Origin: Halothiobacillus sp.
GTDB lineage: Bacteria; Pseudomonadota; Gammaproteobacteria; Halothiobacillales; Halothiobacillaceae
Assembly (NCBI GenBank): GCA_024636015.1
Contig: JAGXHU010000018.1
Span: 1-47,476, forward strand
Direction: 5' to 3'
DNA length: 47,476 nt
In this document: positions 8,304 through 21,179 of the stretch, one piece after another
Layout: each line of letters begins with the position of its first letter
How positions within the stretch are numbered: the stretch's first letter is position 1
The notes under the pieces: generated by a model
The model's database searches: none
Told to the model about the DNA's origin: nothing
The model's input: the letters and a program-made list of their open reading frames with translations, nothing else
Translations under genes and position numbers: made by a program

Positions 8304-8858
8304 TCAAGGTTGGGCCCCCTTGCGTAGCGCCCAACCGATCATGACCAGCGCCCAGCCATCAAACAGCAGGCTGATGCCCACATACAGACCGACCAGCCAC
8401 AGGGAAGTGGCGGGCCAGCCAATTAAAAACAGCACGGCCAACAGGGCCGAGACGACACCATTGAATGTCATCCACCCCCAGCCCTTGGCGGGAAAGATCG
8501 ACTGGGCGAAGGTAAAGCTGTGCATCGCATCCAACAACAGATAAATGGCCAGCAACAACCCGACAGCAGCCACACCGGATACGGGATAGAACAGCATCAG
8601 GCCACCGACAAGGAACAACAGGACAGGTTTGATCCAGTTCACGACATGCGTCGGGCTGTGCTGATAGGTATGTATGGCCCATAAACCACCCCCGACAAGC
8701 AATAGCCAGCCAACGAAAATTGCCGTACTCAGGGACATCACAACGGGCAGTAAAATGCCTGCCGTTCCCAGCACGATCAGCAGGACCCCGGTGACCAAGG
8801 TATACGGCCCAAATTTATCGAGGATTTTTTTATCAATGGGTAAAACGTTCATCATCAT
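8304..8858 (-). CDS. HdeD-family acid-resistance membrane protein (DUF308)
   Basis: This 184-residue protein has six predicted membrane helices at about 17-36, 43-62, 78-94, 96-113, 128-146 and 152-172, the pattern of HdeD/DUF308. Typical features are GLLLAIYLLLDAMHSF and a repeated three-helix arrangement. In E. coli HdeD belongs to the acid fitness island and protects at high cell density; its mechanism is unknown. Three ATG codons stand in a row at the start, and AGGAG lies 4, 7 or 10 bases before them, so the true start may be one or two codons in. The neighbours, the proton ATPase and gadB, support an acid-stress role. Confidence 0.9.
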   Translation of the reverse strand: MMMNVLPIDKKILDKFGPYTLVTGVLLIVLGTAGILLPVVMSLSTAIFVGWLLLVGGGLWAIHTYQHSPTHVVNWIKPVLLFLVGGLMLFYPVSGVAAVGLLLAIYLLLDAMHSFTFAQSIFPAKGWGWMTFNGVVSALLAVLFLIGWPATSLWLVGLYVGISLLFDGWALVMIGWALRKGAQP

Positions 8859-8870
8859 CTTTCTCCTGGA

Positions 8871-9755
8871 TCATCCTGTGTCTGCAGCTTTATGAGGAGC
8901 AACCTCTGGAAAGGGCATTTCTTTAGTCGCGAGCGAAAGTGCAAGACTCTTTACCGAAGGATCCATGCTATCGACCATCGAGCTCGGAATCAGGATCGTG
9001 GCACCCCGTTCCTTGGTGGTCTCGTAAATGATGTTCATGGCTCTGAGTTGAAGTGCTGCGGGATGGCCCGCGTAAATCTCGGCAGCTTCAACAAATTTCC
9101 CCGCGATCGCAGCTTCTGCAGAGCCCAGAATCACCCGTGCCTGCTTCTCCCGCTCGGCCTGGGCTTGACGAGACATGGCATCCTGCAATGCCTCAGGCAG
9201 CGCAACGTCGCGGATCTCGACCGAACCGACGGTGATACCCCAGGGAAGTGTCTTTGCGCCGATCTCGTTTTTCAGCCGCTCGTCGGCATCCTTGCGATCG
9301 GATAACAGGGCGGCAAGCATTGAAGACCCAATCATTTCACGCAATGAGGTTTGCGCAACCTGGTCGATGGCTGAGCGGTAATTGGTGATGGCCAACGCCG
9401 CTTTTTCGGCGTCATGCACATGCCAGAAAATGATCGCATCAACATTAACCGGCACCGTGTCCCGGGTCAGCGCCTGCTCGGCATTAAAGCCCGTGGTCTG
9501 AATACGTTCGTCAATAATGGCAATCACATTATCGAGGATAGGAATGATGACGAACAAACCGGCTCCTTTGACACTTTGCAGTTTACCCATCCTCAGAATG
9601 ACAAACTTCTGCCAGGTATTGGCCATCTTCAAGGACATCGCGACAATTACGGCGACGATGAAAAACGCCAGCGCCAGATAGAGACTCACCCAGTTTCCGA
9701 CGGCAAGGCCTAACAGCATAAGAACCAAGACCAAAAATGATGTAATCGTATTCAT
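8871..9755 (-). CDS. Slipin (stomatin/prohibitin SPFH family)
   Basis: This 294-residue membrane protein has two N-terminal hydrophobic segments (about 3-20 and 23-42) and then an SPFH domain from about 46. Diagnostic stretches are FVILRMGKLQSVKGAGLFVIIPILD, the alternate-strand pattern RDTVPVNVDAIIFWHV, TSLREMIGSS, and the helix LPEALQDAMSRQAQAEREKQAR. Slipins oligomerise in membrane microdomains and often regulate channels or proteases. No NfeD-type partner protease is beside it here, and the HdeD-like gene follows by 12 bases. It is probably co-transcribed with hdeD; a role in envelope stress is inferred from context. Confidence 0.92.
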   Translation of the reverse strand: MNTITSFLVLVLMLLGLAVGNWVSLYLALAFFIVAVIVAMSLKMANTWQKFVILRMGKLQSVKGAGLFVIIPILDNVIAIIDERIQTTGFNAEQALTRDTVPVNVDAIIFWHVHDAEKAALAITNYRSAIDQVAQTSLREMIGSSMLAALLSDRKDADERLKNEIGAKTLPWGITVGSVEIRDVALPEALQDAMSRQAQAEREKQARVILGSAEAAIAGKFVEAAEIYAGHPAALQLRAMNIIYETTKERGATILIPSSMVDSMDPSVKSLALSLATKEMPFPEVAPHKAADTG

Positions 9756-10215
9756 GCGTGTAACTCATTATGTGTTCTAGTAGTGATCGAAATTACGCCA
9801 TAGCGCCGACTATCTCTGTGCAGTAGCGCACCAACACGCGTCATCAAATCATCTCTGCCACAGAACACGCTATCTCGGTACGGAATGAGCCGCGCCGTAT
9901 AATCCGAGTGTGCCTCCGGAAACACGGACACTTCAAAGAAGCCCTTGAGCGTCCCACTGACTGGAAACAGATTAAAGAGCGACCGATACCTCATCAACGG
10001 CTTGTCGACCTGATCTAACCGTAGGATTCGGGATCTAAAACGTCCGCTTCCCGCCACAAAGCTGCCTGTTAATATTTGAGCTGAAGTGGGCGCGCAGGTA
10101 CTGAGGGAAGTTGTTTCTGATCGAGCACTGGTTTGTCAGCCTGCCCCATGCCAAGGTGATGATTGAGCCTTGGCGACGGGCCGTAAATCCGCGATTGGAA
10201 ATGGAGCAATACCTC
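9756..10215. other. Divergent intergenic region between slipin and aldolase genes
   Basis: These 460 bases should hold the promoters for both the minus-strand stress genes and the plus-strand aldolase. A 101-codon minus-strand frame (9752-10057, GTG start) ends in an ATGA overlap with the slipin start, but its codon use is mixed, it has no recognisable motif and no good ribosome binding site, so I do not call it a gene. I could not pick a convincing -35/-10 pair. Confidence 0.4.
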
Positions 10216-11241
10216 ATGAGTACACAAGCACTGATAAACACCGCAAACGCACTAGTGGCAGACGACAAAGGTCTGCTGGCGATGGATGAAAGCAATCCAA
10301 CCTGCAACAAACGATTTGCGCAATTGGGCATTCCGCAAACGGCGGATGCCCGGCGCGCGTATCGGGAATTGATCATCACCACACCCGGTCTCGGGGCATG
10401 TATCAGCGGCGCAATCCTTTACGACGAGACCATACGCCAGGCGACGAGAGAGGAAATTCCTTTCGTTCAAGCTGTTATCGATGCGGGCATCATTCCCGGG
10501 GTGAAAGTGGACGCGGGGGCAAAGGAATTGGCCGGTCATCCCGGCGAGAAAGTCACCGAAGGCTTGGACGGGTTGCGTGGCCGCCTGAAGGAATACGCAC
10601 AAATGGGCCTTCGTTTTGCCAAGTGGCGTGCTGTGATCGTCATCGGCGATGGCCTGCCCAGCCGGGCCTGCATTGAGGCCAATGCGCATGCGCTGGCCCG
10701 CTACGCCGCGCTGTGCCAGGAAGTAGGACTGGTTCCCATCGTCGAGCCGGAAGTCCTTATGGACGGCGAGCATACCCTGGCGCGGTGCTTCGCCGTGACA
10801 GAGCAAGTCCTGCATACGGTCTTCGACCAGATCAACACCCAGGGCGTGATACTGGAAGGTATGCTTCTGAAACCCAACATGGTGCTCCCAGGATTGAGCT
10901 GCTCCCAGCAGGAAACCGTAGAGGCAGTGGCCGATGCCACGGTTCGGTGTTTCCTGCGCGCCGTGCCTGCTGCCGTTCCAGGGGTTGTGTTTCTGTCGGG
11001 CGGTCAATCAGCCGAACTGGCTTCAGCCCGTTTGAGTGCCATGAATGCGGGATTCAAGTCGCACGGGCCTTGGGCGTTGTCATTTTCGTATGGCCGCGCC
11101 CTTCAGCAACCGGCCATGGACATATGGTCGGGGCAGGCGGCCAACGTAAAAGCGGCCCAACAGGCCCTGCTTCATCGGGCACAATGCAACCGGGCCGCGC
11201 GACGCGGCGAATACAGTGCCACGATGGAAGTCAAAGATTAA
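10216..11241 (+). CDS. fda: Class I fructose-bisphosphate aldolase
   Basis: This 341-residue enzyme interconverts fructose 1,6-bisphosphate with dihydroxyacetone phosphate and glyceraldehyde 3-phosphate through a lysine Schiff base, without metal. Motifs include LLAMDESNPTCNKRF (about 20-34), KW at 136-137, EPE at 177-179 and the Schiff-base lysine K219 in LLKPNMVLPG, all as in animal-type class I aldolase, followed by VFLSGGQS. The frame is open 35 codons further upstream, but the ATG at 10216 has GGAG at 10202-10205 and gives the normal N-terminus. It converges on the pentose-phosphate genes. Most gammaproteobacteria rely on the class II enzyme, so this may be a second aldolase. Confidence 0.95.
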   Translation: MSTQALINTANALVADDKGLLAMDESNPTCNKRFAQLGIPQTADARRAYRELIITTPGLGACISGAILYDETIRQATREEIPFVQAVIDAGIIPGVKVDAGAKELAGHPGEKVTEGLDGLRGRLKEYAQMGLRFAKWRAVIVIGDGLPSRACIEANAHALARYAALCQEVGLVPIVEPEVLMDGEHTLARCFAVTEQVLHTVFDQINTQGVILEGMLLKPNMVLPGLSCSQQETVEAVADATVRCFLRAVPAAVPGVVFLSGGQSAELASARLSAMNAGFKSHGPWALSFSYGRALQQPAMDIWSGQAANVKAAQQALLHRAQCNRAARRGEYSATMEVKD

Positions 11242-11285
11242 TGAAGCACGTGCGCTAGGCAAGCACCTCCGGGACACCCTTTTGA

Positions 11286-11311
11286 GCCTGAGCTAACCCG
11301 TCCGCTCAGGC
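11286..11311. terminator. Hairpin between converging fda and zwf
   Basis: GCCTGAGC (11286-11293) pairs with GCTCAGGC (11304-11311) across a ten-base loop. There is no T-run on either side. Its position between converging genes suggests transcription termination or mRNA 3'-end protection, but this is uncertain. Confidence 0.4.
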
Positions 11312-11373
11312 ACCCAAGTGTATTGGCCGCTGAAATCGAACGCGGGTCATCGCGATAGTGCTTTGCACAACAA

Positions 11374-11457
11374 TCACGGCTTATTGCCACCCTTGGCCGC
11401 ATCGAATAACGTGCAGTCCATATCCAGCAGGAACACCACCTCGTTCGCCCCGCTCAT
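11374..11457 (-). pseudogene. Truncated start of a HAD-family hydrolase
   Basis: This 27-codon frame begins in an ATGA overlap with the end of zwf and reads [21 protein letters not shown] before stopping at a TGA. The stretch VFLLDMDCTLFD matches HAD motif I (hydrophobic-DxDxTL/V) as it appears right at the N-terminus of haloacid-dehalogenase-like phosphatases. The remaining roughly 200 residues are absent, and I could not continue the protein in another frame. It looks like the relic of a phosphatase gene once coupled to zwf. The peptide could still be made. Confidence 0.6.
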
Positions 11458-12872
11458 TTTGACGTCTTAGCCAACACCGGGTTGTGCCAGCTTCCGTCTG
11501 CGGCAATGAGTGCGTCCGCCTGTTTCGGCCCCCACCCGCCGGGCTTGTATGAATAAGCCCGATGGTGCGTCTCAAGGATGGGATCGACCACCGCCCAGGC
11601 AGCTTCCACTGCATCCTCACGGGTGAAGAGCGCGCCATCGCCGGCCATGGCATCACTCAACAGTCGCTCGTACGGTGTTTCCACCCCGGGTTGTTCTTCC
11701 AGCAAATACAGCTCGTGCTGGTCGCCGACGAACTCTTTGCCGGCACGCTTCACGCGCGCGGCGAGTGCGACGGCCGAGTTGGGGGAAAGCCGGAAGCGCA
11801 GATAGTTGGCATGCCCCTCCGTTGGTGCTGAATCATCGAACAGCCTTTGCGGTGGCGGTTTTAATTCCACCAGAACCTCCGCCGCCGATGTCGCCAGACA
11901 TTTGCCGGAACGCAGGTACCACGGCACGCCCTGCCAGCGCCACGAGTCGATGAACAGCCGCAGGGCGCAGAACGTCTCGACGTCCGATCCCTTCGCCACC
12001 CCTAGCTCTTTCCGGTAGCCCGTGTACTGGCCGCGCACCACATCGTCCGACTGCAAGGGGCGCATGGCTTGAAACACTTTGGCTTTCTCATTGTGCACGG
12101 CGCCATAGCCCTGATAGGCCGGCGGCTCCATGGCCAGCAACGCGGCAATCTGGAACATGTGGTTCTGGATGACGTCGCGCAGGCAACCGGCGCTTTCGTA
12201 AAACTTTCCGCGCCCCTTGACACCGAAATCCTCAGCCAGAGTGATCTGTACGCTGGCCACATGGTCGCGGTTCCAGATCGGTTCGAGAAACGAGTTGGCG
12301 AATCGGAAATAGAGGATATTCATAATCGCCTCTTTCCCGAGATAGTGGTCAATGCGGAAAATCGAATCTTCTTTAAATACCGACAGCGCAATACGGTTGA
12401 GTTCCCGCGCCGAGGCCAGATCGCGTCCGAACGGCTTTTCGACAATGACGCGGGCCTGATCGGCCAAGCCCGCCGCACCGAGCCCTTTGATCACATTCGT
12501 GAACAGCGCGGGGGGAATGGCCAGGTAATGCGCCGGATGCTTGGCATCGCCCAACGTCTGCTTGAGTTCTTCGAACGTGCCTGGATCGTTGTAATCTCCG
12601 CCCACATACCGGAGCAGGGAAAGAAGGTGTTCAAGCGCATCCCGGTCATCGATCTTGCCGGCTTGCTTGATGCTGTCCTTCGCCCGTTTACGCAATTGCG
12701 CCAGGCTCAATTTCGAGCCGGCAACACCCACGACCGGCACGTTGAGGACGCCACGCTTGGCCATCGCATAGAGCGCAGGAAAAATCATCTTGTGGGCCAG
12801 GTCGCCGGTCACACCGAACACCACCAGCGCATCAGAAGACGTCGTAGGGCTATGCCCCATATCAGGATTCAT
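11454..12872 (-). CDS. zwf: Glucose-6-phosphate 1-dehydrogenase
   Basis: This 472-residue enzyme oxidises glucose 6-phosphate to 6-phosphogluconolactone with NADP (or NAD), the entry to the oxidative pentose phosphate pathway. The nucleotide fold is [12 protein letters not shown] (about 17-28), then EKPFG (145-149) and the catalytic block RIDHYLGKE (173-181). I chose the ATG at 12872, which overlaps the end of gnd by 11 bases with GAGAAG just upstream; starts at 12884 or 12860 are possible. No 6-phosphogluconolactonase gene is visible next to it. Its stop codon overlaps the start of a truncated HAD gene. Confidence 0.95.
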   Translation of the reverse strand: MNPDMGHSPTTSSDALVVFGVTGDLAHKMIFPALYAMAKRGVLNVPVVGVAGSKLSLAQLRKRAKDSIKQAGKIDDRDALEHLLSLLRYVGGDYNDPGTFEELKQTLGDAKHPAHYLAIPPALFTNVIKGLGAAGLADQARVIVEKPFGRDLASARELNRIALSVFKEDSIFRIDHYLGKEAIMNILYFRFANSFLEPIWNRDHVASVQITLAEDFGVKGRGKFYESAGCLRDVIQNHMFQIAALLAMEPPAYQGYGAVHNEKAKVFQAMRPLQSDDVVRGQYTGYRKELGVAKGSDVETFCALRLFIDSWRWQGVPWYLRSGKCLATSAAEVLVELKPPPQRLFDDSAPTEGHANYLRFRLSPNSAVALAARVKRAGKEFVGDQHELYLLEEQPGVETPYERLLSDAMAGDGALFTREDAVEAAWAVVDPILETHHRAYSYKPGGWGPKQADALIAADGSWHNPVLAKTSK

Positions 12873-13881
12873 TTTTCTTCTCATCGTGCCCGCCAAACTG
12901 CTTTCTCATTGCGGACAGAATCCGGTTGGCATAGTCCGCATTGCCGCGCGATGAGAAACGCTCGAATAGCGCCGCATTAATGACCGGTGCCGGCACACCC
13001 TCCTCGATGGCTGCCAGTGCCGTCCAGCGGCCCTCGCCCGAATCCGACACTCGCCCTGAGAATCCGCTGAGATCCGCGTCCTCAACCAGCGCCGCTGCAG
13101 TCAGATCAAGCAGCCAGGACGCCACGACACTGCCGCGCCGCCAGACTTCCGTGATCTCGGGCAGATCCAAATCATACTGATAAAATTCCGGGTTACGCAT
13201 CGGCGCGGTCTCGGCATCACTATCATGGGTGCGTTTACCGGCGTTGGCATTGTGCAGAATATTCAGGCCCTCGGCATACGCCGCCATCAAGCCATATTCG
13301 ATGCCGTTGTGGACCATTTTCACGAAGTGTCCGGCGCCGTGCGGTCCGCAGTGCAGATAGCCCTGATCAGCGGTGGCGGCGGGTTTGTCCCGACCCGGGG
13401 TCGGCGTTGCCGTGCCCACGCCGGGGGCAAGCGCGGCGAAGATCGGATCAAGGTGCTGAACGATGTCTTTCTCACCGCCCATCATCAGGCAATAGCCGCG
13501 CTCCAGGCCTGCGACGCCGCCGCTGGTGCCCGCATCCACATAATGCATCCCGTGCTGTTGCAATTCGGCGGCACGCCGAACATCGTCGCGGTAGTAGGAA
13601 TTGCCGCCATCAATGACGATATCGCCCGCTTCGAGTAATGGAACCAGTTGCGCCAGCACCTCATCCACAACCGTCGCCGGCACCATCATCCAGACCGCAC
13701 GGGGTTTGGCCAGATGGGCGACAAAATCCTCAAGGGAGTTCGTGCCAACAGCACCTTCGCTGCGGAGCACCTCGACGGCTTCGGGATGACGGTTGTACAC
13801 CACGCATTGGTGTCCTTCCCGCATCAGCCGTCGCACCATATTGCTGCCCATACGTCCCAAGCCGATCATGCCAATTTGCAT
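12862..13881 (-). CDS. gnd: 6-phosphogluconate dehydrogenase, decarboxylating (short form)
   Basis: This 339-residue enzyme converts 6-phosphogluconate to ribulose 5-phosphate and CO2. It has the Rossmann motif GLGRMGSNM (7-15), GGNSYY (92-97), GGVAG (121-125) and the catalytic K188, N192 and E195 in [12 protein letters not shown]. The usual enzyme has about 470 residues; this belongs to the shorter class (about 300-340) that is often NAD-linked. However, NR at 30-31 after the second strand resembles the NADP-binding pattern, so the cofactor is open. The ATG follows AAGGAA. It is translationally linked to zwf by an overlap. Confidence 0.94.
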   Translation of the reverse strand: MQIGMIGLGRMGSNMVRRLMREGHQCVVYNRHPEAVEVLRSEGAVGTNSLEDFVAHLAKPRAVWMMVPATVVDEVLAQLVPLLEAGDIVIDGGNSYYRDDVRRAAELQQHGMHYVDAGTSGGVAGLERGYCLMMGGEKDIVQHLDPIFAALAPGVGTATPTPGRDKPAATADQGYLHCGPHGAGHFVKMVHNGIEYGLMAAYAEGLNILHNANAGKRTHDSDAETAPMRNPEFYQYDLDLPEITEVWRRGSVVASWLLDLTAAALVEDADLSGFSGRVSDSGEGRWTALAAIEEGVPAPVINAALFERFSSRGNADYANRILSAMRKQFGGHDEKKNES

Positions 13882-14080
13882 CTTTAAGTTTCCTTATTTG
13901 AGGTGGGTGATCCCAATCTCGCCTGCTGCATTTCTTCCGCTACAGATCATGCCAAGTGAAGAGACCAACGTGAAAATTGCTCTCGGTACCCTGCGCACGA
14001 TCACCCTCGAGATCTCGCACGTGCGCTATTACTGCCGCGTCAGTTTCTCTGCATCGATAACGGTGCATGCGGCGTCCAGG

Positions 14081-14638
14081 CTATTTCTGGCCTGCCTTGT
14101 TCACAAAGGTCACCGGCCAATTCTGGACTTGCAGCCAAGTCTGCTGGACATCAGGCGGCAGCTTGTCCATGTGCTTCAGGAACAGCGCCAGCGTCCAAAT
14201 TTCCTTGTCGGTGAGGGCGTATTTCCACGAAGGCATGCCCGTCAATCGAATACCATGTTTGATTTTCCAGAACGAATATCCCTCAGGGTCGTCCTCCACC
14301 CCATCAGTCGCCAATTGCGGCGGCTTCGGATATTCGCCTTCCGCGATGGGAGAAGGTGAGGCAATCCCCTGTGCGGAACCATGGCAAATCGCGCAGTTCT
14401 GTGCGTACAGATGGACACCATTCATGAGATTCTGATCAGTCAGTGCGACGGGATTGGGACCCTTTGGGGCATCGCGACGCAGTGTCGCGTTTAACGAGGT
14501 CTGGGCCATCCAGAGTTCCAGCCAACTGGGTTTCCCATCAGCATTAGCCGGAATGTACCCGCTTTGCACCAAGGCGTAAGCACCCACCAAGCCAACAACG
14601 ATCGCCAACAGGACGCCCGAAACCACACCTTTCAACAT
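14081..14638 (-). CDS. Membrane-anchored class I cytochrome c
   Basis: This 185-residue protein has an uncleaved-looking N-terminal hydrophobic helix (about 5-24) and then a periplasmic domain with one haem motif, CAICH at 82-86. A likely distal ligand is M135 in RLTGMPSW. The fold is that of a mono-haem class I cytochrome c. It would carry electrons in the periplasm; the partner is unknown. The ATG follows a strong AGGAGG. It lies between tkt and gnd with gaps of 115 and about 200 bases, so it interrupts an otherwise metabolic gene series and may have its own promoter. Confidence 0.9.
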   Translation of the reverse strand: MLKGVVSGVLLAIVVGLVGAYALVQSGYIPANADGKPSWLELWMAQTSLNATLRRDAPKGPNPVALTDQNLMNGVHLYAQNCAICHGSAQGIASPSPIAEGEYPKPPQLATDGVEDDPEGYSFWKIKHGIRLTGMPSWKYALTDKEIWTLALFLKHMDKLPPDVQQTWLQVQNWPVTFVNKAGQK

Positions 14639-14753
14639 AGCGCCTCCTCATTCAGCGGCAGAACACGGCCGATAACAAAAAACGTCGTGATCGCACCGTT
14701 CATTCGACAAAGCGTGGGTTGCGAACCATCTGTAGCGCAATGCAGGCAATACA

Positions 14754-16808
14754 TCAGCCGACCAGCAGTGCCTTTGCGCGCGCGCAAACGGTGTCGACAG
14801 TAAAGCCGTACTCGCGCATCACAAGCGCGCCAGGCGCCGATGCGCCAAAGCGATCCACGGCGAGCACATCGCCGCGGCTGCCGACATAACGATGCCAACC
14901 CTGAGACACGCCGGCTTCGACCGCGAGCCTGGCGCCAACCGCCGGCGGCAATACCGCGTTACAGTATTCGAGAGGCTGGGCATCGAACAGTTCCCAACTT
15001 GGCATCGAGACGATGCGCACCTGGATTTTTTCCGCCAGCAATTTCTGCTGCGCAGCCACGACCAGTGCGACTTCAGAGCCGCTGGCAATGAGAATCAGAT
15101 CCGGTTTGCCGTTCTGGGCATCGCTCAGCACATAGGCGCCACGGCGCAATCCGTCCGCCGCGGCATAACGGCTGCGATCGAGCGTGGGCAGCGCCTGTCG
15201 GGTTAGCACCAGCAGCACCGGCCGATTGGGTGTTTCCAGTGCGACGCGCCAGGCGACTGCGGTTTCGTTGGCATCGCCGGGGCGGATCACGATGAGGTCC
15301 GGAATCGCACGCAGGCCCGCCAATTGCTCCACAGGCTGATGGGTGGGGCCGTCCTCGCCGACGGCGATACTGTCGTGCGTGAACACATGCACGACGTGCA
15401 GTCCCATCAGCGCGGCCAGCCGGATCGACGGACGCATGTAGTCTGAGAAGATCAGGAAGGTCGAGCCATACGGAATAAAACCGCCGTGCGCGGCAAGGCC
15501 GTTGACGATGGCGCCCATCGCATGTTCACGCACACCGAAGTGCAGGTTGCGTCCGGCATAGCTCCAGCCAGCGCTGTCGGAGCCTTGTTTGTCTGCATTT
15601 TTCAGCAGCGGCGGATTGAAGTCGCCCATGCCTTTCAAGGCCGTTTTCGTCGACGGGTCGAGGTCGGCCGAGCCGCCGGTCAGCGCGTGCAGTTTGGGCG
15701 CAATAGCGTTCATCACCTTGCCGGATGCATCACGCGTGGCAAGGCCCTTGGCATCGGCGTCGAATACCGGGATGTCCGTATCCCAGCCCGACGGCAGTTC
15801 GTCGCGCAAACGATACCGAAGCTCTTCTGCCATATCCGGGAACGCCTTGGTGTAGGCACTCATACGGTCGTTCCACGCAGCCTCGTCCTGCGCCCCCCGC
15901 ACCACCGCTTCGCGGAAATGCGCCAGTGCCTCGTCCGGTATCAGGAAGTCCGGCTCGGTCGGCCAGCCCAGTGTCTGTTTGGTCTTACGCACGTCGTCCA
16001 CGCCGAGCGCTGAGCCGTGCGCCTTAAAACTATCCTGCTCAGGCGAGCCGAAACCGATATGGGTCCGCACCAAGATCAGCGACGGCCGTGCAGTTTCCGC
16101 GTACGCAGCAGCCAGTGCGGCGTCGATCGCTTCCACATCGTTGCCGTCCGCCACCGAAATGGTGTGCCAACCATAAGCCTCGAAGCGCAGCGCGCGATTC
16201 TCGGTGAAGCTGATATCCGTGCCGGCGGACAGGGTGACGTAGTTGTCGTCATAAAGGCAGGTGAGCTTGCCGAGCTTGAGATGACCGGCAAGCGAGGCCG
16301 CTTCGGAGGACACGCCCTCCATCAGGTCCCCATCGCTGACGATGGCAAACGTATGGTGATCGATGAGCGCGTGACCGGGCCGGTTGTAGCAGGCCGCAAG
16401 CTGCGCCTCGGCGATCGCCATGCCGACCGCATTGCCGAAGCCCTGCCCCAATGGACCGGTGGTGGTTTCCACGCCCGGCGTGTGTCCGCGCTCGGGATGC
16501 CCCGGCGCCTTGCTGCCCCACTGACGGAACTGCTTGATGTCGTCCAGCGACAGGTCATAACCGGTCAGGTGCAGCAGACTGTAGAGCAGCGCCGAACCGT
16601 GTCCGGCCGAGAGCACGAAGCGGTCGCGATTGAACCAGTGCGGATTTTTCGGGTTGTACCTGAGCCAGCGTGTCCACAGCACATAGGCCATGGGCGCGGC
16701 GCCGAGCGGCAGGCCCGGATGCCCGCTGTTGGCTTTCTGCACCATGTCTACCGACAAAAAGCGAATGGTGTTGACGCATTGCTGGTCGAGCTGTGTCGCT
16801 ACGATCAT
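14754..16808 (-). CDS. tkt: Transketolase
   Basis: This 684-residue thiamine-diphosphate enzyme moves two-carbon units between sugar phosphates in the pentose phosphate and Calvin cycles. H30 in [10 protein letters not shown] and the cofactor motif SDGDLMEG (158-165) are intact, followed by the pyrimidine-binding region with FGVREHAMG and [15 protein letters not shown]. The start is the ATG at 16808, forming ATGA with the stop of tal, so the two are translationally coupled. The frame remains open upstream only because it runs through tal in another frame. Confidence 0.97.
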   Translation of the reverse strand: MIVATQLDQQCVNTIRFLSVDMVQKANSGHPGLPLGAAPMAYVLWTRWLRYNPKNPHWFNRDRFVLSAGHGSALLYSLLHLTGYDLSLDDIKQFRQWGSKAPGHPERGHTPGVETTTGPLGQGFGNAVGMAIAEAQLAACYNRPGHALIDHHTFAIVSDGDLMEGVSSEAASLAGHLKLGKLTCLYDDNYVTLSAGTDISFTENRALRFEAYGWHTISVADGNDVEAIDAALAAAYAETARPSLILVRTHIGFGSPEQDSFKAHGSALGVDDVRKTKQTLGWPTEPDFLIPDEALAHFREAVVRGAQDEAAWNDRMSAYTKAFPDMAEELRYRLRDELPSGWDTDIPVFDADAKGLATRDASGKVMNAIAPKLHALTGGSADLDPSTKTALKGMGDFNPPLLKNADKQGSDSAGWSYAGRNLHFGVREHAMGAIVNGLAAHGGFIPYGSTFLIFSDYMRPSIRLAALMGLHVVHVFTHDSIAVGEDGPTHQPVEQLAGLRAIPDLIVIRPGDANETAVAWRVALETPNRPVLLVLTRQALPTLDRSRYAAADGLRRGAYVLSDAQNGKPDLILIASGSEVALVVAAQQKLLAEKIQVRIVSMPSWELFDAQPLEYCNAVLPPAVGARLAVEAGVSQGWHRYVGSRGDVLAVDRFGASAPGALVMREYGFTVDTVCARAKALLVG

Positions 16809-17908
16809 GGCCTGGATCCTCCGGGATTGCCTTGGGTCAGCGCAGTGCTCTTCGAGGTGATGCGCGCCAGCAGATCGTTCCAGGACTGGGTGAAGGATTG
16901 CGCACCCTCGCGCTGGAGCCGGGCCGCAAGTGTCGCTTCGTCCACGCCTGCCCGGGTAAATTCGGCAAGCGTGGCTTCGGCGTCGCCACCGTCGGCCGGC
17001 AGGGCACTTTTCATCACACCGTGCCCAGCGAAAGCGAGCAGGGTCTTCTCGGGAATGGTATTGATGGTATCTGGCGCTGCGAGCGCCGTAAGATAAAGCG
17101 TATCTGGCGCTGCCGGATCTTTGGTACCGGTACTGGCCCACAGCAAACGTTGCGGACGGGCGCCTGCGGCGGCCAGTTTCTGCCAGCGCGGCGAAGCCAG
17201 CAGATCACAATAAGCTTTATAGGTGCGCATGGCGATGGCGATGCCGAGGCGGTTGTGCAGTACGTCCAGTACCTTGTCCTTGATGGCGACGTCCCACCGG
17301 CTGACGAAAATCGAAGCCACTGACCCCACCACCGGATCGAGACCGGCAGCGATGCGCCGTTCGATGCCGCGCATGTAGGCTTCGGCGGCGGCGAGATAAT
17401 GCTCACGTGAGAACAATAGCGTCACATTTACCGGCACGCCGGTGAAGATCGCTTCCTCGATTGCGGGAATACCGGCGGGGGTGCCAGGTATCTTGATGAA
17501 GAGATTCGGACGTTGCGCCCGCCCATGCAATTGCACGGCCGCCTGAAGCGTTCCGGCCGTGTCGTCCGCCAACAGGGGTGACACTTCCAGCGACACCCAA
17601 CCGTCAACGCCATCGGTGGCATCGTAGACCGAACGAAACAGATCGGCAGCCTGGGTTAAATCCTCCAGCGCCAGCTCAAAAAAAAGCGCTTCGCCCGACT
17701 TGCCGGCAAGCGCTTTCTGGCGGATGGCCGCGTCGTAGAAATCACCCTCCTTGATGGCATGCTCAAAGATCGTCGGATTGGAGGTCAGCCCGGTTACGGA
17801 AAGCTCGCTGATATAACGTGCCAGCGTGCCGCTGCTCAGCAGTTCGCGGGTGATGTTGTCGAGCCAGAGGCTTTGACCGAGATCGTGCAGTCGTTGTGTG
17901 GCTTTCAT
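16805..17908 (-). CDS. tal: Transaldolase
   Basis: This 367-residue enzyme moves a dihydroxyacetone unit between sedoheptulose 7-phosphate and glyceraldehyde 3-phosphate. The Schiff-base lysine is K139 in [20 protein letters not shown] and [13 protein letters not shown] are typical of the longer (about 350-380 residues) transaldolase class of cyanobacteria and many proteobacteria. I chose the ATG at 17908, preceded by AAGGGGAG, rather than an earlier ATG at 17950. It is the first gene of the pentose-phosphate series and overlaps tkt by four bases. Confidence 0.95.
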   Translation of the reverse strand: MKATQRLHDLGQSLWLDNITRELLSSGTLARYISELSVTGLTSNPTIFEHAIKEGDFYDAAIRQKALAGKSGEALFFELALEDLTQAADLFRSVYDATDGVDGWVSLEVSPLLADDTAGTLQAAVQLHGRAQRPNLFIKIPGTPAGIPAIEEAIFTGVPVNVTLLFSREHYLAAAEAYMRGIERRIAAGLDPVVGSVASIFVSRWDVAIKDKVLDVLHNRLGIAIAMRTYKAYCDLLASPRWQKLAAAGARPQRLLWASTGTKDPAAPDTLYLTALAAPDTINTIPEKTLLAFAGHGVMKSALPADGGDAEATLAEFTRAGVDEATLAARLQREGAQSFTQSWNDLLARITSKSTALTQGNPGGSRP

Positions 17909-18107
17909 GGTGTGGCGTCTCCCCTTGTTGGTTTCCATCTTCGATGGCATTGGGTTCTGCTGATTTCAGAATTGCAGCACGTGCATGAATATTTTTTGCC
18001 GCGCGCTGTACGGTCGCCAGTGAGATGACGACTTGCCTATCCCCTGGAGTGGTCTGCTGAAACCGAGCACGCACACTGCAAGTCCGGCTAGCTTTTTGCG
18101 ATCCCTG

Positions 18108-18266
18108 TTATAGCCAACCCACCAACAGCAAGACGATGATGATGATCAGCACCAAGCCCAAGCCGCCAGCGGGCCTGTAGCCCCAGGACCTGCTATGCGG
18201 CCAAGCAGGAATAGCACCGATCAACATCAGAATCAGAACGATCAACAGTATGGTTCCCAAGCTCAT
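18108..18266 (-). CDS. DUF3309 small membrane protein
   Basis: This 52-residue protein consists of two hydrophobic helices (about 3-19 and 37-51) joined by a short polar loop with PAWPHSRSWGYRPAGGLG, the DUF3309 pattern. The ATG has a perfect AAGGAG six bases before it. Such proteins are common in soil and stress-tolerant proteobacteria; their function is unknown. It stands alone, about 200 bases upstream of tal. Confidence 0.85.
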   Translation of the reverse strand: MSLGTILLIVLILMLIGAIPAWPHSRSWGYRPAGGLGLVLIIIIVLLLVGWL

Positions 18267-21087
<2,821 letters not shown>

Positions 21088-21179
21088 TCGAGGACCACGC
21101 CCAGCCGGGCACGTTCTATCGCCTGATGAAGCGCACAGATCGTGCACTTCATACAGGGCTGGCCCGGAATAGGTGACCG

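Noticed and set aside
10000..10020. CTTG-CGACCTGATC shared with 18705-18721
   Set aside because: Only about 16 bases match, with no further similarity on either side. This is probably chance.
9752..10057. 101-codon minus-strand frame ending in an ATGA overlap with the slipin start
   Set aside because: The overlap is suggestive, but codon use is mixed, the start is a GTG without a ribosome binding site, and no family is recognised.
14754..17141. Transketolase extended to 795 codons
   Set aside because: The extra N-terminal part is tal read out of frame; the true start is the ATG at 16808, coupled to the tal stop.
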